DNA of 64,000 nt from Microplitis mediator (GCF_029852145.1 NC_079972.1:644901-708900); one strand, 5' to 3'; positions 44,746-58,157 are shown, counted from the stretch's first letter. Notes: generated by a model not told the origin, from the sequence alone. Made by a program: numbers and translations.

Positions 44746-45728
44746 CACGGAAAGAAAATTATGGGAAGTTTTGCTATGCATTATGAGAATGGTTCCCATA
44801 ATGGTATGGGAATAGTACCTATACTACTATATGGATGGTTCCCATATATAATGAGAACCATCCCCATAATAGTATGAGAATAGTTCCCATACTATTATGG
44901 AAATGGTTCCCATACCATTATAGGAATAGTTCCCATAATATTATGGGAACCATTCCCATAATAGTATGGGAATTGGTATAGGAACTATTCCTATAATATT
45001 ATGGGAACTATTCCCATAATGTTATGGGAACCATCCCTATAATATCATAAAATTTTTTTTTTGCACAATAGTGTAGAAATTTCCCAAAATTTGAATTTTC
45101 TTGTATGTTTTGTGCTGACAAAAAATTCTCGTTAAAAGTTTTAATGTTTTTTTGCCAAATACGATTTTTTTTTTCAATGTTTGAATTTTCGTTTTTATGT
45201 TTAATAATATTTCTGTGTATTGTAGAAGTGATTACCGCACTTCTTTAAATTAATTTTTTCATGATAATATGGGAACCATTCCCATAATATTATAGGAATG
45301 GTTCCTATAATAGTATGAGAACTATTCCCATAACATTATGGGAATGATTCCCATAATGGTATACGAACCATTCCAATTGCATTATGGGAATCATTCCTAT
45401 AATATTATGGGAATTGTTCCCATACTATTATAGGAACCATTCCCATGATATTATGGGAATGGTTCCTATAATATTATAGAAAGTATTCCTATAAATTATA
45501 GGAACCATTCCTATAATTATAGGAACCATTCCTATAATTATAGGAACCATTCCTATAGTGTTATGGATATAATTCCCATAATATTATAGAAAGTATTCCT
45601 ATAAATTACAGGAACCATTCCTATAATTATAGGAACCGCTCCCATAATTTATGGTCGTAATTCCTATGATGGTATAGGAAAAAATTTCAAAAAATTATGG
45701 GAACCGCTGCCATAATTTTCTTTCCGTG
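44746..45728 (+). mobile_element. CACGGAAAG element (copy 4)
   Basis: Same structure and orientation as 12639-13632, with TA at 44744-44745 and 45729-45730. The flanking TTTTATAAAATTTTATAG and AATTTCATGAAATTTTA repeats may belong to an older host element. Confidence 0.9.
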
Positions 45729-45809
45729 TAATTTCATGAAATTCAAATCCAGTCCTAAGGTAATGATTTTCTAAGATTTTTTTGAGCTCCGTACAGTTTC
45801 AAAAACTCA

Positions 45810-45950
45810 CTCTCTAAACATGAATAAGTGAAAATAAGTGAATATTCACTAATTCCAAGTGCAAACCGAACCACTTATTTCAAAAAGTGGTTCGATTGGC
45901 ACTCAGAATTAGTGAATATTAACTTATTTCACTTATTCATGTTTAGAGAG
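45810..45950. mobile_element. 141-bp hairpin element CTCTCTAAACATG (copy 1)
   Basis: Starts CTCTCTAAACATGAATAAG and ends CTTATTCATGTTTAGAGAG, flanked by CA on both sides. Arms continue through AGTGAATATTCACTAATTC and an inner AACCACTT/AAGTGGTT. Copy 2 at 46508 has the same length. Confidence 0.85.
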
Positions 45951-46409
45951 CATGTTTGAATCCAGTATTGAAAAGAATGAGTTTATGAAAATTTTTGTAC
46001 TTTTGTAAAATTTCATGAAATTTTACCCAATTTAATTTGGTTCTGCAAAATTTCAAGAAATTTTATAAAATTTGAATTCAGTGCTAACGACAATATTTTG
46101 TCGACATTTTATAACGGTTTATAATATATGTTTCATTTTTTACGGGATACTGTCATTTTCACTAGCAAATTAATGATTTTCACTAATGAACTAGCGATAT
46201 TTTCATAATTTTTACAAGTGAAGCTGGTGTTCACTTTTTAATTTGTGAATTTCACAATTTCACTAGTCGAATTCCACTAGTAAATTTGATGCTACAATTT
46301 TCCCAAGCAAATTAATGATTTTCACTAATAAAGTAGTGAAATTGTCAAATACCCTGGTCATGTTTGGTCATGTATTGTCATGCTTAATCATATACGTATA
46401 TATTCACAA

Positions 46410-46500
46410 CAATTTTTTCGAGCTCAAGGAGCTTGAAAATTGCGGCAAGTTTTGGAGCTGGCCCGCAGAGTTAACCGATAGACCGATTTTTTTTTCTTAT
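46410..46500 (+). repeat. GAGCTC-arm fragment
   Basis: GAGCTCAAGGAGCTTGAAAA and GGCCCGCAGAGTTAACCGAT match the arm at 6689-6808; the downstream part is cut by the hairpin element. Confidence 0.65.
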
Positions 46501-46507
46501 CGTTGTA

Positions 46508-46648
46508 CTCTCTAAACATGAATAAGTGAAATAAGTGAATATTCACTAATTCTGAGTGCCAAACGAACGCCTTTTTTAAATTAGTGGTTCGATTTGCACT
46601 TGGAATTAGTTAATATTCACTTATTTCCACTAATTCATGTTTAGACAA
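46508..46648. mobile_element. 141-bp hairpin element CTCTCTAAACATG (copy 2)
   Basis: Same arms as 45810-45950 with TA on both sides. The last bases have mutated (GTTTAGACAA). Confidence 0.8.
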
Positions 46649-46659
46649 TACTTTTATCA

Positions 46660-47030
46660 CGTGAACCCTTTTGGAAAACACTATCTAAATCCTTTTAGTT
46701 TAATTGTAATTAATTAAAAACTTAAAACTTATAATTCACAAAAAATTTAGCTGCCATTTTTTTAAATTGTTTGTACTATTGTTATTATTTTTTTCCTTTT
46801 TTCTCTCCACCATCTACTGACAGTACTAGCGTAATAGTAAAATTGAAAAAAAGGCAATATCTAAGACAAAGAGGCGGGATATTTAAATAAAAGTTTTAAT
46901 AAAAAAAATAAACTGAAAATAAGGAATAAGAAAATCAAATGAATAATTTAAAAGTTCAACAAAAGTTTATAATAAAAAAAAAAATAAATTAATAATATAA
47001 AATAAAAAAAAAGGCCATTCGGCAGCCGAA
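46660..47030. repeat. Dispersed direct repeat (copy 1; copy 2 at 48830-49140)
   Basis: Both copies share GTTTAATTGTAAT, AAAATTTAGCTGCCATTTT, TTTTTCTCTCCA and AGCGTAA in order, about 2.2 kb apart, flanking the 527-bp tandem duplication and (TA)n tract. Confidence 0.75.
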
Positions 47031-47289
47031 ATGGAAGGTAGATTTTCCAATTAATCTATATAAAAAGTTTCATACATACATATCTTGTGATACATGTTAG
47101 TGTATAGTCATGATATGAAATTAGGCTCGTTTTCTAAGAGTGAGAGTAAAAAAAGACAACGACTATTTTCGATAGAGAACTTCAGATAGTTGATTTGACA
47201 AAACATTATATAGGTAATATACTAAACTAACCTTCACGTAAACAAAGTATAGTAATTTTAATTAGTATGAGATCATAATTGTAATTACT

Positions 47290-48345
47290 ATTACGACGGC
47301 AAGATCAGTTATAATTATAGGACGTACAGGTACGATTGAAACAGCATAAATAATAAAAAAAATACTTTTAAAATATAAAATAGCAGTGAAATTTACAGGT
47401 TATTTTGTTCACACTATAATACATCTGACAAAATTGTATTATAATGGGAAATGCATAAGTTATGTGAAATGAAAACCATATTTTCAACATTTTTTGATTC
47501 CATTAAAATTTTTAAGGCTATCAAATTATTGGAAGAAATGGTCAAAACATTAAGTTGAAGGTCTTTAATTAAAGCTTATTAGAAAAGCTTTTGAATACTT
47601 TTTACTGGAATTGTCTATCAGTTTTAGTTTTAATGTTATATGAACTTCAACAGTGAATAAAAACTGATTTTTTCGAGAACTCGTGGAAATTTCAAACAGC
47701 CATAACTTCACAACTATCCAAACGATTCAGCCCATCTTTGAACTTGATCAAGATAATCGCCTATAGAATAAGTGTAGAAAATTTCATTAAGATCCGATAA
47801 GAACTGTAGGTGCTATCGTAATGACAAGACCAGCTATAATCGTACGTCGTAGAGGTACATTTGATACATCATAAGTAATAAAAGAAATACTTTTAAAATA
47901 TAAAATAGCTGTGAAATTTACAGGTTATTTTGTGCACAATAAAATACAACTGACGAAATTTGATTATAATGGGAAATGCATAAATGATGTTGAATGAAAA
48001 CCATATTTTCAACATTTTTTGATTCCATTAAAATTTTCAAGGCTATCAAATTATTTGAAGAAATGGTCAAAACATCAAGTTTAAGGTCATAAATTGAAGC
48101 TTATTAGACAAGCTTTCAAATACTTTTTACGGAGATTATCTATGAGTTTTAGTTTTAAAGTTATATGAACTTGAAAGTGGATAAAATTTTTTTTTTTTGA
48201 AAAATCGTGGGAATTTGAAACAGCCATATCTTCTAAACTAATCGAACGATTCAGCCCATCTTCGAACTTAACCGTGGTAATCGCCCATAGAATAAGTGTA
48301 AAAAATTTCATTAGGATCCGATAAGGATTCTAGGCGCAATCGTGT
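47290..48345. repeat. Two tandem copies of a 527-bp unit
   Basis: Units of about 47294-47820 and 47821-48345 align throughout, for example TATAAAATAGCNGTGAAATT, ATAATGGGAAATGCATAA, AACGATTCAGCCCATCTT and TTTCATTAAGATCCGATAAG. The second runs into the (TA)n tract. No intact frame. Satellite-like or a duplicated mobile element part. Confidence 0.85.
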
Positions 48346-48364
48346 TCTCAAAACTTGGTTCTAT

Positions 48365-49579
<1,215 letters not shown>

Positions 49580-49581
49580 CA

Positions 49582-50483
49582 CCCGCATGAAAAAACTTTA
49601 TATGTGAAAACATATATGATAGAATATATGAATATTTTAATGTGATATATTGTAAATATATAAAATAATATTTATATTTTTGCCGTATTAATATATGATA
49701 ATATATTGAAAAAAAATATATTGCTAGAATATATTATCAATATATTTATCAATATATGACTTTTTATGTATGTTTTACATATATATTTTAATATATCTTT
49801 TTTATATTGATATATTTTATTGAAAGTAGTATATTAACTAATATATAGTATTTTTTTCATTTTTTATATATGTTTTCCAATATATTCCAAAATATATGGT
49901 TTCCAATATATCGTAAAATATATGACACTTTTTTTACTTTTCTTAGGTTATTGCCAATAAATATAAGATCAATAAAAAGAAGGAGAAAAAATAATACATT
50001 TGACTTTTTTTTGTGGAATTGTGTAGAAATTGAAAAAGTATATTGAAAAAATAAAATTTTCAATATATTGCGAAAAATATAAGTTTTAATATACTGGAAA
50101 AATATAATTCCAATATACCGCGAACTATATATTTAATCATATAAATTCTTTCATATATAATCAATTATATAGAGACCATATACCACTAATTATATGAGTC
50201 AAAATATATGAATATATACATCAAGTTTATTATATTATACTTATAAATTATATATATACTATCCATATATGACAAGAATATATTGAGCATTATATGAGAT
50301 AATATATATAGAAAAATACAAAACATTATATACAGGTAAATATAATATGATAAATATATAATCCAATATATGTAAAAAACATATATTTTTTAATATAGAT
50401 ATTTTTGCCGCTATATATTTATCACATATTCACCATATATTTTTTTTTTATACTGTTAACAATATATAGCTTTTCCATGCGGG
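49582..50483 (-). mobile_element. CCCGCATGG element (copy 3)
   Basis: Reversed relative to 59888-60780, with which it is highly similar; CA flanks both sides. Contains the recurring 70-80 codon MKILFFQYTF frame (49857-50063). Confidence 0.9.
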
Positions 50484-51182
50484 CAGATTATTAGAGATCT
50501 TCAACCTTTTTTTTTTCTAGATTTGAAAATTATAACTGATTCTTAAAATCTTGGATATCGGGAAATCCGATCTTTTTAAGCATGGATCTATGAATACATA
50601 CAGCAATCTACGTAGTTTTTTAAAACTTTGGCCTTATCGATGCTGCATTCTAGATTTGAGTACATAAATTATTTTTTCTAAAATATCTGTGAGTAAATAT
50701 TTGCTCTGATTAAATAATGATATACATTATACACTTCGGGCAACTATGAACAAGACGCAAGGTGTGAAGATTGACGTACGATCACCAGCCAGGTATCTCG
50801 ACAAACTGGTATTTTATACCTATTTGTCCTAGATATATTTAATGGCTATTGTAAGAAATGTTTAAATAATCTATACCATATATCTATAAAAACTTTGTAG
50901 TTATTTTAAATAAAAATTTGAAGATTGGAGAATCGGACTTTGATAATATGATGAGAAGCTTAATTAGATACATTACATAAATTAAAAATCTAAGTCATTT
51001 GAATAAAATTCAAGTCAACGTGACTGGTTTGACTCAGTTGGCTTAAATTGTAATGCTAAAAAAATCATATTGGAGTTAAAAAAAATAATACAGAAACATA
51101 CATAGTAGTTAATTTAATAATTAATAATTCTTTTATTAAATAATGAAATTTATAAAAATACCTTTACTGTTAGAAACTTCAT
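50484..51182. other. Unassigned AT-rich DNA
   Basis: No gene or repeat ends recognised up to the retrotransposon fragment. Confidence 0.4.
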
Positions 51183-51455
51183 ATGGGTAAATGGAACATT
51201 ATGTGGAGGAACTCCAAATCTATACTACATCGTGTAAGACATAATGTATGGAAAGAACCTCCATCATCTATCAACCGTACGAATCAAGTAATTTTTACAC
51301 GGTTAAGAATTGGTCACACTAATATGACACACAACCATCTCATGACACGAGCACCCACCAATAAATGCCCAAAATGTGAATCGACACTAACAATCCAACA
51401 TTTTCTAGTAGAATGTCCAGGCACCACAGACAGGACCATCAAGCTACCAACGTAA
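51183..51455 (+). pseudogene. C-terminal end of a Jockey-superfamily LINE ORF2
   Basis: A 90-residue frame with the signature found after the RNase H region of insect Jockey-type elements: FTRLRIGHTNMTHNHLM, then a zinc-binding tail CPKCESTLTIQHFLVECPG (C-x2-C-x8-H-x4-C). The reverse transcriptase and endonuclease are absent. Beyond the stop, a shifted frame (CLYDKNNLISSKPAKKLR) may be the original end. The fragment is dead. Clade assignment below the superfamily is not possible from this piece. Confidence 0.75.
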
Positions 51456-51641
51456 ATAACAGAATGTTTATATGACAAAAACAATTTAATTAGTTCTAAA
51501 CCTGCTAAGAAACTTAGAATTGCCCAAAAAAATCTAATTCTCACCTTATGTAAATAGTACCATATGTATACTACTGAAGTCGCTCAGGACCTTTGTTGTT
51601 TATGCGACTTTAAAATAAATAAAAAAAAAAAACAAAAACCT
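51183..51641 (+). mobile_element. 3' end of a truncated non-LTR retrotransposon
   Basis: The coding remnant (51183-51455) is followed by a short 3' part and a tail AAAATAAATAAAAAAAAAAA (51612-51631). Strong 5' truncation is typical of LINE insertions. No clear target duplication was found. Confidence 0.75.
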
Positions 51642-51644
51642 TTA

Positions 51645-51974
51645 AATAATAATTTATTATTATATTTTACAAAATAAAACTCACTTTTGATTGACATTTA
51701 ACGTGATAAACTTAACTTATCTAGCAAGTAAAAACCAAGTCAACTCAATGAGTTAACAAGTGTAGCCAAAATCAAGTTACCTGAGTCAAGGCCCGTAGCC
51801 TCTGACGTCAGGAGCTACCCCCAGCCTGTGACAAGGATCAACCCCACTAGAGAAGGGCGAGAAGGACATTGAAGCAGATGAAGAAGAGGCATTCCAAGGG
51901 GGCCCTCCGAGAGGACCCAACGTGACGTCATCTAGCTACCCACTCCCTTTCCCTTATTATATGACTTATTATTA
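51645..51974. other. Unassigned; a GC-richer patch
   Basis: 51780-51950 is GC-richer (CTGACGTCAGGAGCTACCCC, GGGCCCTCCGAGAGGACC) with a TGACGTCA palindrome. No frame or tRNA; possibly the end of another repeat. Confidence 0.35.
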
Positions 51975-52576
51975 CCCTAGCAGACCTGATTTACCGTAAA
52001 TTTACGGTCATTTTACCGTAAATCTACCGTAGAATACCGTAAAATTCGAGTAGATTTACCGTAAATTACGGTAAACCCACCGTAAATTACAGTAAATCGG
52101 TACTTTACGGTGGATTACCGTAAATTACGGCGGGTATACCGTAAATTTACCGTCGAATACGATAAATCTACCGTAAAAAATTCGGGTGGATTACCCTAGC
52201 GGATCCGAATTACGGTAAATACAGTGATTTACCGTAATTTACGGTGCCTAGCAGAATTACCGTAATTTTACGGCGCCTCGCAGAATTGCCGTAAATTACG
52301 GCAATTTGCCGTAATTCGCCGTAGATTACCGTAATTTACCGTAATTTACGGTAATTCTGCTAGGCACCGTAAATTACGGCAAATTACGGTAAATCACTGT
52401 ATTTACCGTAATTCGGATCCGCTAGGGTACCGAATTACCGTAATTTAGGTGGATTACCGTATTTTCGTATTTTACGGTAAATCCACCGTAATTTACGGTA
52501 AATCGGCATTTTACGGTGGATTACCGTAATTTACGGTGGGTTTACCGTAATTCACCGTAATTTGGGTCCGTTAGGG
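51975..52576. mobile_element. CCCTAGCAGACC element with TTTACCGTAAATTACGG core
   Basis: Ends CCCTAGCAGACCTGATTTAC and TTTGGGTCCGTTAGGG. The core is repeated TTTACCGTAAATTACGGTAA palindromes. Flanks are TA and TG, so the duplication is imperfect. A second element is nested at 52194-52427. Confidence 0.8.
52194..52427. mobile_element. CCCTAGCGGATCCG element nested in its relative
   Basis: Perfect-looking arms CCCTAGCGGATCCGAATTAC...CGGATCCGCTAGGG, flanked by TA. The element at 55304-56128 reads through the site (complement ATTCGGGTAGATTACCGAAT), which proves insertion. Confidence 0.85.
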
Positions 52577-52782
52577 TGTAGTGAGTAATTTTTTCAATTG
52601 AAAATACTTAAAATTAAATTTTTGTATTAGTTCAGTTATTAATTGTATTTTTTTTCATCCTTATTAACGAAAGTTAGTTGGTAATTTTTTAAGCTAATAT
52701 TAAGTTATGCTTCAAAAATGACACCGAGGTCACCGTGGAAAGTCCTTGGAGACCATTTTCACACTATAAATTTTTTACAGTG
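52577..52782. mobile_element. Truncated copy of the 10719-11169 element
   Basis: GAGTAATTTTTTCAATTGAA, ACACCGAGGTCACCGTG and the terminus AATTTTTTACAGTG match in order. The left part is missing where the CCCTAGCAGACC element abuts. Confidence 0.75.
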
Positions 52783-52784
52783 TA

Positions 52785-53400
52785 CAGTTAATTAATTTAA
52801 AAAAAGTGTTTGTTATTCTATGAAGCAACTGTATCATAATTATAGACTTGAATTTTGTATGTTTGATTTAATAATACTTAGAAAATAATAAGCGCTATAA
52901 AATTCGAGAATAAAATAAAACGAAGCTGGGTCTCAAATGAATACCAATTTAATTTATATCATTTGAAACATTTGTTTGTCAGACCAGCTCAATTGGTACT
53001 GTGATAATCTTAATAGACCAAATGAAATTATTTTTATTTTCGTTTTGAAGACAAGACAAATGCTGCTTCAAACTATGCTGGTAATCTAAATGGATGTGAT
53101 TAAAAAGGGCGTTAAGATCAACGTATAGAACTTCCTATATACCAGAGTTAGTTATGTCTTGTAACTATATTGTTAAATGTTGCCAGATGATCTAGAGTAA
53201 TAACGCAATCCGCTTGTTTTCATAGTGATTATACGGGTGTATTGTAAATAATGTAATTGTCGAAACTAATTTAAGAATTTATTTTTATTTTTTAAATACC
53301 AATAAATAGAAAAATTAAACGTGACTAACACACTTATTATGTTTGAATTTACTGTACATGCATGGAACGCATTATAGCAACTCATGAACAAACTTCCATA
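52785..53400. other. Unassigned AT-rich DNA
   Basis: No gene or repeat ends recognised. Confidence 0.4.
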
Positions 53401-53404
53401 CAGA

Positions 53405-54095
53405 AGTTGCTAGAGTTGAACAATGGGCCCCTACTTGGCCCAGCACTGGGGAACCTAGCTTTGGCACACCTATGTTGGCCCCGGCTTGGGCCAGAACTGG
53501 GTAACTTAGCCTTGGCCATCCAATGGCAAGCCAGACTTGGGCCATGACCGGGTAACCTAGCCTTGGCCGTTACAATGATTACCCGGGCTTGGGCCAAGAC
53601 TGGGTAACCTAGCCTTGGCCGTCCAACGGCAACCCAGACTTGGGCCAAGGTAGGATTACCCAAGTTTGGATATACCTATGGTTCATATAAGTAGATCATA
53701 TAAATGTACCAGGTTAACGTTAGTAGGTTCGTCCAGTAGCTACCATTCGGACCCAGTAATCAGAAGGACGGCAGTTCGTGCCCAGAGTCCAGCAGAATTT
53801 CCACCGAGTTTTTTTCACATCATTTGCCTCCCTTAGATAATTAAAACGTTAATGATCATGAATTCTACGAGGTTAATAATAATAAATTTTTTTTAATTAA
53901 ATTTATTTGTTTCCTGGAAGCCTGGGCCAGGTCTGGCAACCAAGCATGGGCCAGGTCTGGTAACCAGGCTTGGCCCGAGATTATCATTCCAGGCTTCTAC
54001 CAAGACTGGGCCAAGACTGGCTTACAAGCCTGGCCCAAGGTTTTACAAAGTTGGGCCAAGTCTGGGCCAAGCCTGGGCCCGTGGTACTTTCCTCT
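53405..54095 (+). mobile_element. GGCCAAGACTGGGCC iterated-palindrome element (copy B)
   Basis: Homologous to 9895-10480 in opposite orientation. Runs of TTGGGCCAAGACTGGGTAAC lie on both sides of an AT-rich centre. The right terminus CTTTCCTCTCTGGG is near TTTCCTACCTGGG of 23616-25383. Overlapping frames in the GC-rich arms are repeat artefacts. Confidence 0.75.
53725..53800 (+). ncRNA. tRNA-like box pair inside the element
   Basis: CCAGTAGCTACCATTCGG, CCCAGTAATCAGAAGGACG and CAGTTCGTGCCC are the counterpart of 10085-10146, less tRNA-like than 24901-24978. Confidence 0.4.
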
Positions 54096-54243
54096 CTGGG
54101 CTACGAAAAATATTATTTTTGGTTTGGCTTGTTATTATTCTTTTAGTGTATTGCAAATAATTCCTAATTTACATTTTAGTCTTTTTACTACATCCATTTT
54201 CAAAAAATTTTATATAAATCTTGTTAATAGAGTGAATAAAAAT

Positions 54244-55100
54244 CTAGGCAACGGTTGGCCCTGCGGGTCAGCCTCAAAGCTTCCCGCTGTTTTTGAGCTC
54301 TTTGAGCTCAAAAACATTATTATGAATTCACTCTCGATTTCTTCGTGCTCGAAAATACTCTTGCATGCGATTGTTCTTTTATGAGCTTATCAAGTTCAAT
54401 TTAGTTACGTTTCAAGTTTGAAAATTTAAGAATCAAAAATATTTAATGAACAATATAAGCGTTTCTTAATTTTTTATGCATAGTTATGTTCATTGAAATA
54501 AATGTATTCAGGCAAAATCAATGTAAGTGTTCAAAATAATGATTTGGATGAGTTTTGATCTCATGTCAGAGCGCTCATATATAAAATTTCCGAGAAAATC
54601 ATTAAAAATGGTCTTTTTTAAATTTTTTTGCTGCTGATAATATTATTTAAACTAAAGAACGATTTGCATTACATAATATGGAGATCGAGAGAGACAAAAA
54701 AAAACGAGTAAGTATGATTTTGAACACATTTTTGTGCATTACTTTAAGATCCATCCGGGAAAAATTACATCAAATGCTATTTGTTTAACGTTTCATCGTT
54801 GATATATTTTAAATTAATTGATCAATTTTAATGTTCAGTAAGGCAATCAATGCGTTTGATTAAGTTTTAGAGCTGATCAAATTTTGGAAATGATTGGTTC
54901 AGTCGTTTCAAATATATTCGCGAAAAACGTTATTTTTTATCATTTCTTTCTCCGACGAAATTTCTCGAATGAATGAACCGATTGAGATATTTCTTGTGGC
55001 AATCGATGCGTTTTATAAAGTTCTAAAGTTGATTAGATTTTGTAATTGACTTACCAAGTCGTTCATGAGAAATTTTAAAAAGTCTAAAAAAAAAGTCTAT
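54244..55100 (-). repeat. GAGCTC-arm dispersed repeat (single arm plus interior)
   Basis: The arm (54244-54360) is the complement of 6689-6808. 54480-55095 is homologous to the interior 6835-7420 (ATCAATGTAAGTG, AACTAAAGAACGA, GCGTTTTATAAAGTTCTAAA). The second arm is missing. Confidence 0.65.
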
Positions 55101-55303
55101 CAATTGTTAATTTTATTGATCTGCTTTCGAAAAATTACAAACCGTTTAGTAATTTTTAGTTGCTGTATAATACTTGATACTGTACGCTTTTCATCTAATT
55201 TACAGAATAAAAATCGTTGAATCGTATAATGAAATGTGTTACTTAATGTTTAGTAATGATTTAATAAACTCTATATAAAAGTTGCTGCTCTATTAATGAT
55301 GAA

Positions 55304-56128
55304 CCCTCACAGACCCAAATTACGGTAAATTACGGTAAACCCACTGTAAATTACGGTAATCCACCGTAAAATGCCGATTTACCGTAAATTACGGTGGATT
55401 TACCGTAATTTACGGTGGTTGTACTGTAATTTACGATAGATTTACCGTAAAATACAGAAATACGGTAATCCGCCGTAAATTACGGTGATTCGGTAATCTA
55501 CCCGAATTTAATACGGTAAATTTACGGTATACCCGCCGTAAATTACGGTAATCCACCGTCAAGTACCGATTTACCGTAAATTACGGTGGATTTACTGTAA
55601 TTTACGGTGGTTGTACCGTAATTTACGGTGGTTGTACCGTAATTTACGGTAGATTTACCGTAAAATACGGAAATACGGTAATCCACCGTAAATTACGATG
55701 ATTCGGTAATCTACCCGAATTTTATACGGTAAATTTACGGTATACCCGCCGTAAATTACGGTAATCCACCGTCAAGTACCGATTTACCGTAAATTACGGT
55801 GGATTTACCGTAATTTACGGTGGTTGTACCGTAATTTACGGTGGTTGTACCGTAATTTACGGTAGATTTACCGTAAAATACGGAAATACGGTAATCCACC
55901 GTAAATTACGATGATTCGGTAATCTACCCGAATTTTATACGGTAAATTTACGGTATACCCGCCGTAAATTACGGTAATCCACCGTGAAGTACCGATCTAC
56001 CGTAAATTACGGTGGATTTACCGTAATTTACGGTGGGTTTACGGTAAATCTACTCGAATTTTACGGTATTCTACGGTAGATTTACGGTAAAATTATCGTA
56101 AATTTACGGTAAATCAGGTCTGCTAGGG
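55304..56128. mobile_element. CCCTCACAGACCC element with TTTACCGTAAATTACGG core and 213-bp higher-order repeat
   Basis: Ends CCCTCACAGACCCAAATTAC and TCAGGTCTGCTAGGG are flanked by AA on both sides. GATTCGGTAATCTACCCG recurs at 55487, 55700 and 55913, giving a 213-bp internal period. Confidence 0.85.
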
Positions 56129-56130
56129 AA

Positions 56131-56955
56131 TTCAAGTACTTTGATTCTTTTGTTTCACTCAAGCCTTGTTAAATATTAAAAAATTTTTAGTTAACGCTGA
56201 TTCTTTGTTACAGTTTGAATTAGAATAAATGCTTCATTTCGATGTTAAGCTTACCGTTTATATTGTAGATCTTTTGGGAAAGTGATGAAGATAGGGGATT
56301 TATCGAAATTTTTAGAAACAAATTTAGACACTTGGTTCAGATTTATCTAGCTTTCTTAAAATAAACAACTGAAAAGTAATGAATTATTCGGTATCAAGAA
56401 TCAATTTCAAGTATTTTGATGATTCAATCAGTGGCATAATTGGTTCTATTTATGCATCAGTGAATATTCACTGATTGGAGTACTTACCAACAATAGCAAT
56501 AATCAGTAATTCAAATATGATATATGTATAATGAAAAGTGACCTGTATAAATACATACCAATATCGATGATATAAAATTTGATGAAACCTGAATTTTCAA
56601 GTCATTAACGAAAGTAATTATACACAGAGAAAAAATCTGAAAATATTTATCTTTTGGACAAAAATAACTATTTCGCCGAAGTAAAGTTGAAACCGTTTCA
56701 CAAATACAGAAAGTTTCGTTTGATCAAGTGAAAATTATCATTGCTTAGTTCTACAAATTGCTAAATCATAAGTAAAATTACTTTCAGTTTTAGAGTACAA
56801 AAAAAAAAAAACACTATGAATTTTACTATGTGATTTACTAAAAAATCTATTTTAGAATGAAACTTTCACTGAACCTGCTATTAAATTTTTACTAATTCTG
56901 ATTGCGAAAATTGTCTCCTAGTGTGTAATAATATATGTTTTTTTGCAATGATATA
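56131..56955. other. AT-rich DNA, possible worn element
   Basis: CAGAGAAAAAATCTGAAAAT at 56634 and TTGTCTCCTAGTGTGTAATA at 56909 could be worn element ends. No gene. Confidence 0.35.
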
Positions 56956-56956
56956 T

Positions 56957-57695
56957 ATTTCATATGTGGCATTCCACGCCAAATCAACCACTTTCGACCC
57001 CGACCCCTTTCGATTTAGCTGAAAATTTTTTTTCCTTTTTTACCCCATTAAAATCATTTTTTAAGGAATTTCCAAATTTTTATACCCAACCCAAAAAAAG
57101 TTATGCTTTTTAAAAAAAAAGCTTTTATTTTGTCAAATAGCTATAACTTCTTCAAAAAGTTGACTTATTGAGACCTTGTTTTCTTCAAAAATTTTTGTCT
57201 TTGAATGTACTTGTCAGAGAAAAGTACAAAAAAATTTTAAGATAATAAACTCTATGAAATTTCCGCTTTTCTTAAGAAAAACCCTCATTTTCTCTAAGTT
57301 TGCCATTTTTAACTTAACTTAACCATCAAAATCGGTTCATTCGTTCAAGAGAAACCGTTGTCGAAAAAATTAAAAAAAAATTTTCTTCATTTTTTTTGAA
57401 ATATCTCAAAAACGACTCGATAAATCGAATTCAAAATTTAAACAGCTTTAGAACTTGATAAAACGCGTTGATTGCTACTTCAACCGTCTCAATCGGTCAA
57501 TTTGTTCGAGAGAGATCGTTGGAGAAAAAATGGTAGAGAACTTTTTTTTACGAAAACAACAGCATACAAACGTATTTTCGAGCTCAAAGAGCTCGAAATT
57601 GTATTCACAATAATGTTTTCGAGGTTCTTGAGCTCGAAAACAGCGGGAAGTTTTGGGGCTGGCCCGCAGGGTCAACCGATAGACAGATTTTTGTT
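56957..57695 (+). repeat. GGCATTCCACGCCAAATC repeat joined to a GAGCTC arm
   Basis: Begins TGTGGCATTCCACGCCAAAT, a terminus type common in insect transposable elements, then AATCGGTTCATTCG boxes (57320, 57490) and the arm GAGCTCGAAAACAGCGGGAA (57609) to ACCGATAGACAG. The 88- and 66-codon frames lie in repeat sequence. Confidence 0.55.
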
Positions 57696-57699
57696 TTTT

Positions 57700-58155
57700 T
57701 CAATTATCTATAATTTTGCGGCATTTCCTGATATTTAATCGACCATAGGTGGGAACTACTGGCGAATCTTTCCTCTTCAGAAGTGTTTTTAGCTAATTCA
57801 TGTTTTGTAAACGGCCTCATTGGTAAAAATCTTAAAACCAATTTTTTCTCGATTTTTATGGTTTTTTTTTTCATTTTGCTCGCAGGCCACTAACTTTTCA
57901 AAATATTTCCATGGGACTTTTTTATAGGGAATTGAATTTCGTAAAAAAAAGTCATTTAAATTATTACCGCAGAGCTAGTAGTTTTCGAGATTAATCCAGT
58001 TGAAGATTTTAAAATTTGATAAACCGCTGTTTTATCCGAGATTTTAGTACTTTTTGATAAATTTACGCCTGAAGAAATATATATAATATATGCTGATAAA
58101 TATATCATCAAAAATATGTCATGTAATACGAAACTGTCTCCTATTACACTAACAT
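57700..58155. other. Unassigned AT-rich DNA
   Basis: No gene or repeat ends recognised. Confidence 0.4.
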
Positions 58156-58157
58156 TA

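Noticed and set aside
53362..53663. 61- and 93-codon overlapping frames
   Set aside because: Same artefact in the GGCCAAGACTGGGCC arms.
51975..56128. Evenly repeated TTTACCGTAAATTACGG as a CRISPR array or origin iterons
   Set aside because: No spacers; element ends, nesting and target duplications show mobile elements.
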